A stretch of 64,000 nucleotides of DNA from Botryotinia globosa (GCA_014898425.1 RCSZ01000012.1:682001-746000), one strand, 5' to 3'; shown: positions 23,189-35,428, counted from the first letter of the stretch. Notes: generated by a model from the sequence alone, not told the origin. A program made the numbers and translations.

Positions 23189-24240
23189 TGTAGCAACACG
23201 CGTCGCGTCGATAGATCCTTTTGGATATTGCAATGCAGAAGTTTCGTAATGCGAAGTAAGTTTCAATGTAGTGACCTTGAGCTGAGGTTTATCAGCAGTT
23301 GCAATTGACGCGTTGTATTATACGAAGCTTCAAGAATTGTTTATTGTCGTGGGGAGAAAAAGTTGGATTCGTTGATATGTTTATTGAATATATTCTGCCA
23401 TTTCGAACAAAGGCGGTGTAAATAGTCAGCCGCCTCTAAGGTAAGATCTTACTAAAATCTCCCTTAAACGTTTATTAACCGATGTCCCTAATACATACAC
23501 ATATATACACACCCTTATTATATACACTGCTTACTCATTAAGTTATCTGTCTTCTCATGGCCGTACACTTAGAATCCCACTATCAGGATGAACAAGCTAG
23601 ACAGGATTCTCGATAGAGCTTCGTTGTGAAAGAAATAGACTGATCCTAAGAGGGAAGTAGCGAAAGTCGAAGGATAAAGGTAACCGGGTTATGACCGAAG
23701 CATGTAATTACTTGTTAAGTCATTTATCGTGCCCTCCCAAGCTCTGCTTAGGAGAGCAGAGCTCGCTCTTCACCGGTTCAAAAAACGTACTTACAAATTT
23801 ACTAGTCCAAAAGATTTCATAAAGCATTTCAAGCAGAAACTTTTAAGCCCGCAACAAAGAATGGCGTTGGCTCTGATGCAGGGTCTATCGAATAGGATTG
23901 CAGCACAAGCAGTATCTCCAGAATCACGCAAAGAGCATTTACGGGACGGTTTCTTGACTAATACATGAATTTGAAACCAGTGGAGTCAAAGGGCGATGTG
24001 ATATAACACTGTTATAAGAGTCTCAGTCCCAATGGGAGCGAGAAATACAACGATTTCCACAGAACTGTCAATTTCAAGTGCAGTCTTTGTCAAAATCATT
24101 AGCTTTCCTCACCACTATGTTTCAATTTGAACTTTTAAAATCTAGTAGGTGGCAGTTCTATCATGACTTCTAACGGTATTGGTTGGTTTTGACGAAAAGT
24201 CCCAATCAGATTGACCGATCCCTGACTTTTAGTTCTTAAT
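23189..24240. other. promoter side of BIR1 and a small unassigned frame
   Basis: A 79-codon + strand frame at 23729-23968 (RRAELALHRFKKRTYKF, then KLLSPQQRMALAL) is basic and helical and could be a transposase scrap, as a transposon end lies just downstream. I cannot identify it. The rest is non-coding as far as I can see. Confidence 0.35.
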
Positions 24241-24330
24241 ACAGTGGAGTCTCGACAAGACGATACTCGATAGCGCGATATTCGCGTTGAGACGATGCTT
24301 TTTGCCGGTCAAATTCCTTGACCCCAAACA
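24241..24330. mobile_element. single end of a pogo/Fot-type Tc1-mariner transposon
   Basis: ACAGTGGAGTCTCGACAAG followed by the ACGATACTCGATA motif and a second GATATTCG block matches the layout of pogo-family terminal repeats. No matching inverted end was found nearby, and only a direct AGTGGAGTC occurs at about 23977. It is therefore a truncated remnant. Confidence 0.6.
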
Positions 24331-24529
24331 AATCAGACTCATTAAGACAGTTATTCTACGTCTTGATTTTCTGAACTTGTCCTAAGGCGGGTGCCATATC
24401 AGAGACGTACTTCATACTGTTTTCGGATTGTCTGGACTCCTTGAGTATCGCAATCAGAAAAAGATATGATTAATGATAGATATAATATAGTACTGCTAAA
24501 ATGTCTTAAATCAAATTCCAGACTATCTG

Positions 24530-24850
24530 AAATCCTCCTCTAGCTCAACATCATGGTACATGATCTCGTCCTTGGGATCTGCACTTCTGCCAATAATGAT
24601 CTGATAGGTCTCCTTCTATGAGAGCCACTCTCCACCCACTTCATTCCAAAAAGACATAGCGTACTTGTCAAGGCCGACGGTGACAGATTCCGAGGTGCAC
24701 ATCCGAATACAAACTTTCGAAAACGCCTTCAATTCTTTCTTGGGCCTTGCTACTCGGCTCTCGTTGCTAGAGATGTACATCTGAACCACTTCCCAGCCGT
24801 CACGATCACTGATGTTCGTGATGTCTAGCGACGCCTAGAATATCAGGTCC
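24530..24850 (-). pseudogene. GH3 beta-glucosidase, fibronectin-III-like C-terminal domain only
   Basis: Reading the reverse strand gives a typical GH3 C-terminal Fn3-like domain: ITNISDRDGWEVVQMYIS, RVARPKKELKAFSK, TVGLDKYAMSFWNE and KETYQIIIGRSADPKDE. Stop codons interrupt the frame near the start and after GGEWLS. The catalytic N-terminal barrel is absent from the window, so this is an inactivated fragment. Intact family members are secreted or cell-wall glucosidases. It lies directly next to another broken gene on the same strand, which suggests a rearranged, decayed segment. Confidence 0.8.
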
Positions 24851-24924
24851 CGCTCGAGTTGAACAGCGCTAGGTGCAAGAAGATTTGAGTGCCTTGCTAT
24901 GTGACTCCTAATCTCACTACAGTT

Positions 24925-26343
24925 GTTGACTAGAAGACGTATACGTATTCTCATCCGAATAATCCAGACACCTTCCATAAGACTGCAAAGGCTGAAAAGC
25001 CAGTCTCTTCGTCTCAGTCACGACATAACCTTGGAATTCTCCGACTGTATGCTGAGGATTCCAACCGGTACTCTTTGCTCTATCACCTGTTGCTTGGATA
25101 CTTGCGCCCCAGAAACCGATCTGATTCTATGTTAGTATAACAAGGATGGTGTATAAGGAAGAAGATTATTACTTTGTACTTGTCTAGTTCTTCTTCGGTG
25201 TAAGTATTTGGAGACGGTTCCTCGGATAACCCTATTGAATAGAGAGTCTGTGCCATAACTTTGAGGACATCGTGGGCTAGAACGTAACCTCCATCAGCGA
25301 AATAGAAGCCGACTTTTCCGTGTCACTTTGTAGTATCTTCGGATAATGCCATGAACAGATCCGCTACTAAAAGAATCGTCAGCAAAACCCAGCCAGAATC
25401 GTTTCCTAGTATAGGATTGAGTTCGGGAGACCAACCATCATTGACGTGCGATATCATCCATGGGTTCTCCCCAGGTCCAATTTGTCCCACGGCTCTTCTA
25501 TCCACAGAAACAAGAATGAGTCGTGGAACAGGCATAGATGTTTGGTTCCCAAGCTTGTGTTCGTGGATTAACCCCGTAGCGGTACCATACACGGCAAATG
25601 GTACTATAATAAAGGATAGTAAATCACCAGCCTCATCGGCTTTGACAATACTGTGGTCGACAACGCGATCTTGAATGTCTGTCACTTAAAAAAAATCCAA
25701 AATCTAAGAAAGATCTGCTTACGGAGTTTGCTTATTGGGATATCATTCATAAGGTCAGGTTCCATGTCAGAAATATTACATGGGACGAATAGCCATTCAT
25801 TTTTTCGTCAAAAAGAAACGCTAACACTGGATCAACTTGAGCTACAAGGTAGTTGGAGAAAACTTACCTCCCCCTGACTTGATCATAAAATACCATTAGC
25901 AAACGCTGTCTGACTATAAAACTAGCGGACCTACAGCATGATAGAGAATTGGCGGATATCCTGATGTTTCTTTTCTCATCTTCATTCCTTTCAGAATAGA
26001 CTTGGTGCCTTTCGAGAGCATCACAATCAGCCTTCGCAGAATCAGCTGAATGTATCTATTTCCCCAAAAAGTATTAAGACGTGCGAAGACTGACTAGTTG
26101 GATTATAATGTCATGTTTCTCGACCTCTCTTTCAAGCTTTACACAATCATTAAGCGTAACATCCGTCATCTCGATGTTTCCCAATAAGTCCCTTAGTCTT
26201 CTAGCTTCATTAGGACTTCGAATTGATGCTGTAAGTTTATATCGTGGCAATGGAGATATAAGATATTTGTTGCTAAAGCGGGACAGAAACGCTGCTTCAA
26301 TGTAACCCGTGGCTCCAAATAAGAGCACCGAAGTGGACGCCAT
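24925..26343 (-). pseudogene. decayed NAD(P)-binding Rossmann / epimerase-like (NmrA-type) gene
   Basis: From the ATG at 26343 the reverse strand reads MASTSVLLFGATGYIEAAFL, a Rossmann nucleotide-binding start in which the second Gly of the usual GYIGG has become Glu. Further pieces lie in different frames: ETSGYPPILYHA, VPFAVYGTATGLIHEHKLG, GFYFADGGYVLAHDVLK, and after an intron starting near 25170 GFWGASIQATGDRAKSTGW. Together they follow the order of a common fungal NAD(P)-binding family. Frameshifts around 25900-26070 and an in-frame TGA near 25327 break it. The Gly-to-Glu change and the TGA are G-to-A/C-to-T type, compatible with light RIP. The family often acts in secondary or accessory metabolism; the role here is lost. 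Confidence 0.75.
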
Positions 26344-26660
26344 GCTCGCAATATTAGCAGTCTGTAAGATTTTCGTCTCCCTGTCTTGATCGGAAACCCA
26401 GGCGTTGCAAACGATGAACAGGAACCAATGTAGGAAGACCGGAAATGCGAGCTCATAAGGTGCACGCACCCTTTCGCTTCGTTAGAAACATAAGCAAGCT
26501 GCAGCTTTCGCTTGAGTCTTGACTACGACGTGGATATCTCCCTGCAAGTTAGGGTTTCTAGGCTAATGCAGCCTGCTTATTTCTCAGAAATATCCCCTCG
26601 GTACCTGACTTCGGTACATGACTTACTGTGTATATTAGCCAGTATATGAGATGCTACGTA

Positions 26661-26966
26661 CGGAAGGGGGTTTCAAGTGGGACTCGCGCATCCCATGTCA
26701 CCCCATGTATTCTTTTTATCGTTTAAGGGAAGGTTGCTTACTTTTTTATCTTACCATTGGGGAATACCTCTCGCCACAGCCATGGGGTGCGCGAACCCCA
26801 CTTGGAAGCCTCTTGCGCACCAAGGCCACCGGATCCTTATTGCCCTTATACGGGAGGTGGTCCCAGGTACCGGCAGGACTTCGTTACATTCCATAACCGG
26901 TGAGGTTTTTGAGAGAATCAGATATAATGAAATATGGAGATAGCCTCACTTGAAACCCCCGTGTTA
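26661..26966. mobile_element. MITE-like element, about 300 bp, with GGGGGTTTCAAGTG ends
   Basis: GGGGGTTTCAAGTGGGACT at about 26666 matches the reverse complement of AGCCTCACTTGAAACCCCC at about 26942-26960 (two differences, both A/G). The interior is GC-richer than its surroundings and has only chance frames. The exact tips and target duplication are unclear; TA or TAC is possible. No transposase is present, so it would be non-autonomous. Confidence 0.6.
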
Positions 26967-27186
26967 CTATATGCCACAATTCGGCCGATAAGCTCACCTG
27001 ATATTGCTCAATGATGCATTAATTTCATTCCCGATAATGTGGGACTAAGCATAGTACACACACTTTTCTGGCGATATAAATGATGGAAGAATAATAGTCT
27101 TTTCTGGATAATCCTCTCGTTAAAGTAAAGTCTCCTCACACAATCCAACAAACATACAACATCTATTCTACCCTAAAACTCTCAAC

Positions 27187-27436
27187 ATGAAGGCCTCTAT
27201 TTCTCTTATCGTTCTCGCCATAGCTACTCTTGGCATGGGATCCGCTATTGAAAGCCGCCAGAATAGCTGGGGTCCTTACATCTGTCCCACCAAGGCGCAG
27301 TGCGAAGCTTCGTGCGAAACTGCTGGACTTGCAAGTATTTCTGTTGATATAGTATAAGACTTTTCAAACTGACAAGTCCTAGGTATACACTGCCAACGAC
27401 TGTAACAACGCATATGTTAACTGTGCTTGCAATTAG
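27187..27436 (+). CDS. small secreted cysteine-rich peptide, defensin-like CS-alpha-beta pattern
   Basis: The precursor starts MKASISLIVLAIATLGMGSA, a clean signal peptide, followed by the mature start IESRQNSWGPYICPTKAQ. Exon 1 carries C-x5-C-x3-C; exon 2, from the acceptor near 27381 to the stop at 27434, reads VYTANDCNNAYVNCACN. Together the spacing is C-x5-C-x3-C...C-x7-C-x-C, the cysteine order of CS-alpha-beta defensins. The intron donor is uncertain. GTATTT gives a 48-nt intron but a frame without the last three cysteines; GTTGAT keeps all six but leaves a short intron. The mature peptide would be about 45 residues. Known relatives are antimicrobial or signalling peptides; activity here is not shown. 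It could also be an unrelated small secreted protein. Confidence 0.6.
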
Positions 27437-29389
27437 GCAGGCGAGGGGCATACATTGAAAACGGAGGAGGATTAGAGACAAAGTTTTGGATGAATGAGCT
27501 TTTTTCGGTTGATGGAGGGGGATGGAGGGGGAATGGGTTGTGGAAAGCTGAGGGAGAGCAGCGATGGCTGGGATCGTGTGGAATGGAATATCGGAGTAGA
27601 ATGAATGCAGGATTTGTTGATGTTAGGTTTTGAGATGGATATCGATAATGTTGTGCCTGATGATTTTGACGATCTTGACCCCCTGACTAAGTGAAGTCAT
27701 GAATTATACAAACACAGATTTAAGAATGGGTGATGAACGTGAACGAGTGGTTTTATCCTCTTAAAGAATGTGAGGATGTGAAATTTTGGCGTGGGGGGAA
27801 GGTGAATAACATGCATTTTTCTCGCTTGGAATCTGGATAGAGATGTATACCTCCTCTTCTTCTTTTCTTTCCTCTTAATATCCTTTGCACTATACGCTTT
27901 TGGTATGCCTCGTATACACTTTATTTTCATATCTCTCTTCCTCTTTGTCTCTTTGTCAATTGTATTGATCAGTATAATCTGCCCGGACTTCTCACAAACA
28001 ATTCTCCTTCTCCATCATACCGGTCTTCTATACCTCCATCACGGTAGTATTCAGAACCCGATGGTACCTCTCAAGTTTTATATAACATCATGGAAAGTAA
28101 ATACTGTATATCATATCACTAACCAATATTCCTAATATGTGCATGTCCCTGTTATGTGCATGTATTGGTTTGAGAAGAATACATGTGACATAGAACTTGA
28201 ACGTAGAGTCTAATTATCAATATCTTAATTATCTAATTGATCATGCCTCATGTAATCTTACACATCCACTCCCTCAACTCGAGATTGTATCAAAGAGAAG
28301 ATCAGCTATTCTACGGATAGAAAGTCATATACGCGTGCTTGCCCTTCATTTCAATTTCATGTGACGGAGTAGATGAGCTAGTTCTATTCTATTCCTAGAT
28401 CTACCTTCTCCAGCCCCTTATCAAGCACATGAATATCTGCAAGGCTCTGCTGCAAGTTGGCTTAAGAACTCGGCTGCGGGCTGCCTATAAAACCATGATC
28501 TATGATATTGAGAATCTTTCTCCCATGACTGGCTTTCTTACATCTTCTATACAAATGATAGAGCCATGAAATAAAGAAGAACTCACAAATTGGATGATAT
28601 AGTTTGTACCATACTATAGAGCGCAGTTGATATAATACGGTATTTCAGTGATGTTGTAATAAGCCGTCTTTTTTGCGATGCTCAACCCCAAGTCTTTATT
28701 TCTATTTTGAAGGAAACTTTACCATTTGCTATTTATTCTCTTGACCACCAAAAATAGTCTTGTCTATGCACATACCTGTTCAAAGATCGCACCAGATTCT
28801 CATCAAAAGTATTCTCAATGAAATCCCAAGCATCAAATTTACACATTCCTGTGCCTCATCCTCCATTTCTTGAGCGAACTACGAAATTATTTGCCCGTCT
28901 TGATTTCGTCTTCAAGTTCTCCCTAGTATATCGACCTTAGACTTATCCCCAAGAAAGGCTGACAAAGCAGTTATCTTTCAATTTCGATCCGAAGACTCGA
29001 GGTGTAGAAATCAAGAGAATTTATATCAACCGGGTGATCAACCAGTATCACAATCAAAGTGAAAAACATCTGGCCAAAGTGAAGTTCATTGAGAAGCTAT
29101 AGACCTGAAGAAATACCATTGACTGAAATTCATCGCAATCCGAATATCTCCGCATCCCCGCATCCAATTCAGAATTCCCATGTGAATTGAATAAATCAAA
29201 AAGTCTCCGCATCCCTAATATCTTCGTGCCCGCATGTACTGGTGCCCCTGATGATTGAGCAGAATTAAAATCATCGCTTCCCAGACGAACTGTGTGTGAG
29301 TGAATAAATCCACAGCGTAACCCCCGCAAAAGTTAAAAAGAAGATCCCATAATCAATGATTGTCGCATCCTCAAATCATCACCTTCATT
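27437..29389. other. gene-free stretch, about 2 kb
   Basis: The 3' flank of the secreted peptide gene runs into AT-rich sequence. Short frames at 27697-27930 (reverse), 27905-28135 and 29054-29329 (reverse) have no recognisable features. Confidence 0.45.
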
Positions 29390-30576
29390 TCAGTTCTTAT
29401 GGAACAATTCTTTGGCCTTTTCCAAGCCCTTCTTCAATGCAGACTTGCTCTCGTCATCGTCACCATATCCACTGGAGGTTGGCTGATCGTTGTCATCATA
29501 ATCTCCCTCTCCATAACCAGACTTGGGGGCTCCATAAGCACTGGAGGTTTGGTTGTCATCATCACCATAGCCTCCAGATATAGTGTTATCACCACTTCCA
29601 CCCAAACCTTGAGAATCACTCTTGTCTCTACCATATCCACCTGAGACGTCGGAGTCAGCAGTAACATCACCGTATCCAGAAGAGCTAGCCTTGACTCCTC
29701 CAAATCCACCAATCTTGTCATTGTTATATGAACCACTTCCAGCACCAGTGGTGGAACCAAATGCATCATCCGTGGATGTGACATCATTGTTGTAGCTGCT
29801 GCTTGCGTCATCCTTTATGGCGCTACCATATGCGTCATCAGATGATGTATTGTCTCTTCCAGTGCTACCATATGTATCTCCGGATGAGACGTTGTCATCA
29901 CTCAAGCCACTTCTTGTATTGTCGTTTCCAATGCTACCATATTTATCATCGGATCGTGAATTGTCTCTTGCAGTGTCTCTTGCAGTGTCTCTTCCGGTAC
30001 TGTCATACGCATCTCCAGATGAGGCAATGCCTTGACCATATCCACTTGTCGTACCATAGCTCTTGGTGCTGCCGTAAGTATCTCCAGACGAGACACCATC
30101 ATCATTCAAGCCACCACTCGTATTCTCATTCCAAGTGCTACCATAGCTATCACCAGATACTGTATCATCCTGACCAAAGCCACTGCTTGTGTCATCCTTC
30201 CTGGTACTACCATAGCCGTCCTCTCTAGTGGTACCATAAGCATCACCCGACTTGTTATCATTACCACCTAGAGCACTGCTCGTATTATCTCTTCCTGTAC
30301 CACCATATCCTGCATCTTGCAAATCAGCCTCACTTCATACCACAATAAGATACCATATCCACAATTTCATCAAAACGGAAAGTGAACAGAAGAGAAAAAT
30401 ACACACCAACAGATTCAGTATCATCTTCTCTGCCTCCATAACCTGCTACAAATCAGTAAGTGAAAGGGAAGCTCAAGGAATAATAAACAAATCATACCAC
30501 TCTCCTGTTTCTCACCGTAGGTCTCAGATTGTCCGCTGTAACTGTCAGATTGCTCTTCGTTTCCGTAGCTGGACAT
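29390..30576 (-). CDS. Gly/Ser/Tyr/Asp-rich repeat protein (DDR48-like composition)
   Basis: Exons 30498-30576, 30407-30442 and 29390-30309 give 1035 nt, or 344 residues, with all junctions in phase. Almost the whole protein is a degenerate repeat around SGDxYGSTxxDxTSSG, for example SGDTYGSTGRDNTSSDDAYG. It ends in a short charged helix, SKSALKKGLEKAKELFHK. There is no signal peptide or membrane segment. The low-complexity SYGS-type repeat resembles yeast DDR48, a stress-induced protein, in composition only; homology is unproven. It is probably disordered, possibly condensate-forming or desiccation-protective. Exon 2 is just 36 nt. A CACAAC satellite lies about 300 bp upstream. Confidence 0.8.
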
Positions 30577-31547
30577 GGTTGCTTGTATATGACTGAATTT
30601 GATAACGGGATTGAAGGGTTGGAAGTAGTATGTATTGGTAGAAAGTTGTAGGAAGTTGTGAGAGATTGAAGAAGTTGCAAGTAAGAGAAAGTAATTAAAC
30701 TCTAGCGATTCAAAGTACACCCAGAGCGGGGTAATATAACTCAAAATCCAAAATTCACAATTCACCTCACAAACGTAGAAGGAGCAACGAGGACAGTGAC
30801 GTAAATACATATATAAACACAAACACCCTCTCACCACAGATTTCTCCGAAAACCGCCAGTATCACAACCACAACCACAACCACAACCACAACCACAACCA
30901 CAACCACAACCACAACCACAACCACAATCACAACCACAACCACAACCACAACCACAGTCTCTCCGATCAGAAGATTCACCATACTACCTGAGAGATATCA
31001 CAGCCCATTCTATTCCATTCTATCCCATCCCATCTCATCCTATCCCATCAATTCACTCTCTGCCCTCTCAAGCCCAAAGCTGAAAAACTTCTTTCCCAAA
31101 ACGAAAGCTCGATGCCATCCCACATACAATATCACTACGATGCCGTTTTAAAAGAAGGAAATGTGATGCATATCACAAAGAAAGCAGACTGTGATATGAA
31201 CATAACATCGATCACTCCATAATCACGACTTGAATGATTAAAACAAATAGACAAAATATTTGTGTCATAATCTCAAGCAAGCTGGTTATTGAGTATATAC
31301 ATACATCCACATACTACACTCCAATAAGAAAAAGAAAAAGAATAGCGTGAAACGCTAGGTATCAACTCAAAGAAACGCTTCCACCATGCTCCAACCATTA
31401 CACTTCCACTATGCTTTGAACCCTCCTGTGTGTACCCATGTACTTTTGAAATACTCTTCAAGAGCATGCAAAAAAATAGAAGAAAAGAACTCCTGAAAAG
31501 AACTCTATTCTTTCCTGAGCCCTCAAGCTTCAATCCTATCCCATTTT
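30577..31547. other. intergenic with promoter satellite
   Basis: This is the 5' side of the repeat-protein gene and the 3' side of the muniscin gene. Apart from the satellite at 30862-30955 no gene is visible. Confidence 0.5.
30862..30955. repeat. CACAAC hexamer satellite, about 15 units
   Basis: This is a near-perfect run of CACAAC with one unit changed (CACAAT). It produces a spurious poly-Val reading frame on the reverse strand. Confidence 0.95.
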
Positions 31548-34395
31548 TCATGCTGCGTTCTGTCTTGCCTCATACACCCCGTTGGCAATCTTCCTGCTAG
31601 TCTCAATTTCCACCCAGTTACCTGCCGTTGGAGCCAATGATTCATCTGCAAATGGATCTGACTCTTCAGCACCTTTAGCTGCTTCCAGTCTTGAAATACT
31701 GATGCCACTACCAGAAATGGGGCGTTGAACTTCCCATCTGGCTTCCGCATGACCTGGTTGTTGAACTGCGCCATCTGAACCGGAAAACAAGGCACTCATT
31801 TTATGCCATTCATGACCAAGAGTAACATCGCCAAGACGCCAGACAATAGCAGACTTGTCACGGTAGTGGGTGCCAGAAGGTTTGGATTTACACACGGCAG
31901 CTCCAGCTCCTGTGTATTTACCTACGATAACAAGGTTGTTGAATGTTATGGCATCCGAGGAGAAAGCTGGATTGAGTGCATACTCGATGATTAGACCAAG
32001 CTTATCACCGACCGGTTTCCACGCCGGTTTTAACAACAATGGCGAATAACCCGCCATGTCCTTGTCATCAATGTGCACTCGGTAAGTGAATGCGGCTGAT
32101 GTTTTGTGCGATACCGACGCAAGGTCCACTGTAAATTCATCTGATTTCTCTGCTGATACTGGATGAATGAATGTTCTGTTAGGACCAATAGCCTCTAGAG
32201 CGGGGAAGTTGTTGATTCTGATTGTTTCGGTTCCTATGTACGTTAGACTTTGCAGCTGCATGTACTGAGGCTGACTTACCTGAAGATGGCAACGAAGCAT
32301 CGTTCGGTGACGAAATATAGCTTAAAGCAATCTCTCCACTAACCTTAACTGCCTTAACTGCCCCATTTTCTAGTGTGGCGCTGACTGTCTCTATCATTGA
32401 CGCATTGAGGCCAGGGTGATGCATATCAGCATGTTTAACCACAACATTATTGGAAAGAGAATGTCCAGAACGAATCGAATTTGCATCAGATACACTTGGC
32501 GCAGCATGGCCATGCTCCGAAATAGCTGTAAATGCTGCCGCACGTGTCACTCCAGGCGAGAGAGCAGGCGAAGGAGGCAAGTTGTTCTCTATGCTACCAA
32601 CGTCAAGATTGGGCGAAGGGACATAGACTGTGTTCCGAACATCTCTTCGACCTCGGACGGTACCAGCTTTTCGACCAGGGGTGGTTAATTGAGATGAACG
32701 CAAAGTATTGGCAACACTCGACAATGCAGCTTGTGCATCTGCATCTTGCTCGGGAATCGGTTGATCTCGGATATCAAGCTTAAACTGAGGTTCATTTTGC
32801 TCCTGCGCTGCTTCATGGAGAGCTTGCGATATAGGATCGTTCATGGCTGCTGGCACTGAGAAGCCTTCAGAATCTTTTTGGGCCTCTTTGAAATGCGATG
32901 GAGGTGGACCTGATGGTGGTTCGACTTCTGACAGGTCCATCATTCCCGGGCTTGGTACACCATTGGAAGTAGCTGGTCTAATTGCATCCGATGCGCTTAA
33001 CGAATCTTGACCCATGCCGTGAGAGTTGCCATTAGGTTGCAAAGTATCGCGATTAGATGGCGATTCGGGAAGTGCAGAAAGTCGGTTGTCCTGTGAAGAG
33101 GAGTCTCGCAAGTTGTTTGATGAAGTATGAGGTGAAAGGGTTGGTCGTCCTGAACTGCTGTTGGAATTGCGATTCAAACTCGCGAATCCCTTGTTCGGTG
33201 ATGGGGCGCGAGCAAATCCTCCATGAATGCTTTGGCGTCGACGTTGAAGCATCGTGCCAAAACGGCTCTTCAGCTTCGACTCTAGATGACGTAGGTTAGC
33301 ATAAATCACATAATGTAGAGCAGTGTTTTCTATAGGAATAGCAATGATTCAAGAACTTTAGCTTACCACTAGAACCTTCTTGTTTTGATATATCGCTAGC
33401 AGCTGCTGAATGTGTAGATCGTGGAGTAGGCGGAGGTAATGGCATTGCGCCACTTTCTCCAGCGCTCGAAAGTTGTCTGACGGGCCGTTCCATGACGGGC
33501 CTTCCCGCGGTAGATGCTTCAGACCAATTACTGATTTCCTGGGCAGTATCTACCTCCAACAATGCTGTCAAGGTTTGCTCAACGGCCACTCGACTTCTCT
33601 CAATTCTGTCGGCTTCATGTGTTTCGAATTGCGTGAGGACATCGCGGAGGTGGTTCAATCGCCTTTCATCTACTGCCTGAAGACTCTCATATATGAATGG
33701 AGCTTGTGCTTGCCATTGCTGTTCCGCATTCTGTAATTTGGCAGCGGCATTCTCCACCTTTTGCGTACTTGCTTTCCCCCCCTTCTTACTGAGCTTGTCC
33801 GAGGCATGTTGCGCATCTTCCAAATCCTTAGCCATCGCCGCGAGGTTTCCTTGTATTGTCGTCATTCCCTGCATTTCTCGATTTTGGGTAGCAAATTGTC
33901 GCAATGGTTGCTCAACATCCTTGGCGATACGTTCAGCCAAATTGTGATGAGAATCTGCGATCGATTCGACCGAATTCACAATTTTTCTCCATGGTGTATC
34001 GAATACCCTAAGTTCCGGTTAGTTCATGCTAAAACCGAATGACCCAACATGCCATACCCCAAATCTCCCCCAGTTTCTTGTAGAGGTTTGCGCGCAAGCT
34101 TTCGGAGACCGGAAGCGTATTGTTCTTCTACTTTGCGGCGCTCCTATTAGATGTGTAAATAATGTGCCATCGCAGCCATCCATCCGATAATATATGTACC
34201 TGCAACCAATCCGCGATTTCCGTATTCACTTTATTGATCCTCTTCACACGCTCATTAAGTTTTACTGTAGCTGGGCCTGGTTGTAATCGATCCTAGAATT
34301 AAAGAATTTGATAAGACTCGGTGTGCAGTGATTCCGAGGAAAAGGGAATAACTTACCAGCATAGCCGGATACTCTTGACGGTCTACTGCATCCAT
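31548..34395 (-). CDS. SYP1: Syp1-type muniscin, F-BAR and mu-homology domains
   Basis: This is an early endocytic adaptor that bends the plasma membrane and selects cargo (FCHo/SGIP/Syp1 family). Six exons (34357-34395, 34200-34292, 34058-34143, 33367-34007, 32280-33281 and 31548-32233) sum to 2547 nt, giving 848 residues, with every junction in phase. Residues 1-255 form the helical F-BAR part: NERVKRINKVNTEIADWLQE, RRKVEEQYASGLRKLARK, VFDTPWRKIVNSVESIADSH. A Ser/Pro-rich disordered linker (about 255-560) contains PPSGPPPSHFKEA. The C-terminal mu-homology domain includes RINNFPALEAIGPNRTFIHP, MAGYSPLLLKPAWKP and GLIIEYALNPAFSS, ending RKIANGVYEARQNAA. The start at 34395 gives MDAVDRQEYPAML, which fits family N-termini. 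Confidence 0.92.
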
Positions 34396-35428
34396 ATTTG
34401 TTGTAATCCTAACTTCCCAATGAGTTGATCATCTAGTGTGACTAATGGTTGTTCATGTTCTTCTTCTTCTTCTTCTTCTTCTTCTTCTTCTTCTTCTTTG
34501 TAGGTAAGCAGTTGCAGTTGTAGTTGCAGTTGCAGTTGCAGTGGTAGTGGTAGTTGTACTGTTATACTTAATGTAAAAAGGAATGAATGGAGAATTATTT
34601 CTTGTAGATATAAAATTGTATGTCAAGTACTCTCTCTTATAAAAGGTACTATGGAGTAGACAGTATAATATCAATATATGATAAATATCATGCACTCTCG
34701 GAATTAGAAGTTCTCCACGATTCCAAGCTCGAAGGAGTGAAAGCGGCTCTTTCTCCTTCTGGCATTGATTGGTCGATGCTTTGATGCTTTGACGGTTGCT
34801 TCCATACATAATCCTTGTTGGAGAATCATGCAAAGACAAAATGAGCAATGCAAGCAAATATTAATACTTGCTGCATCCTCTCCTAGGTGCAATTGGGGGA
34901 GCACGTGATGTGTCACTTGTTCTTCTCAGAGGAATTATGTATCAAGCAATTAATTCGTATCAAAGGGGTTAGTTGCTCAACTACGAGAGGGTCGAGAGAG
35001 AGAGAGAGTCGAGAGAGTCAAAAGGGGAATAGTCTGGACTCTTTCTGAATGCTCTACAGACTACAGACTATAGAGTACAGAGTAGGTATCCATAGTATCA
35101 ATCATCTAATATCATTCACGTATTCACACATTCACACATTCGCACATTCGCATATCCACTGCTTTTGATCTCCTCACTCACCAATACTGTATTACTACAG
35201 TCTGTACTACATTCATTACATGCTCAACCAGAGACAAGACTTCTCATCTTTCCAATAAGACACATCCGAACTTTATCCGAAAACGAGAGAGATCATCTCC
35301 TGTCTAATACGAAGTAAAGTAATCACCTCGGATAAAGCATCTTTTGGTAGAGAAACAGACGACCTACAAGAGAAGACTAGATATCTATATCGAGTTTATC
35401 ATTGTTCACATCCCCTCAGCTCTGCACT
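34396..35428. other. divergent promoter region, repeat-rich
   Basis: Between the divergently transcribed muniscin and kinase genes lie a TTC microsatellite (34458-34497), a GTTGCA-rich tract, a GA run near 34996 and short TTCACACA repeats near 35120. I see no gene. Confidence 0.55.
34458..34497. repeat. TTC trinucleotide microsatellite, 13 units
   Basis: A pure TTC run immediately upstream of the muniscin gene start (the start codon is at 34395). Confidence 0.95.

Noticed and set aside
26651..26943. Two overlapping + frames
   Set aside because: They lie entirely inside the MITE-like element and have no protein features.
29434..30271. Several long frames overlapping the Gly/Ser-rich gene on both strands
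   Set aside because: Low-complexity repeats keep all frames open; only the spliced reverse frame has matching exon phases and a sensible start and end.
30767..30982. Poly-Val reverse frame
   Set aside because: Product of the CACAAC satellite.
31523..31795. Reverse frame overlapping the muniscin C-terminus
   Set aside because: Alternate-frame shadow of the mu-homology domain exon.
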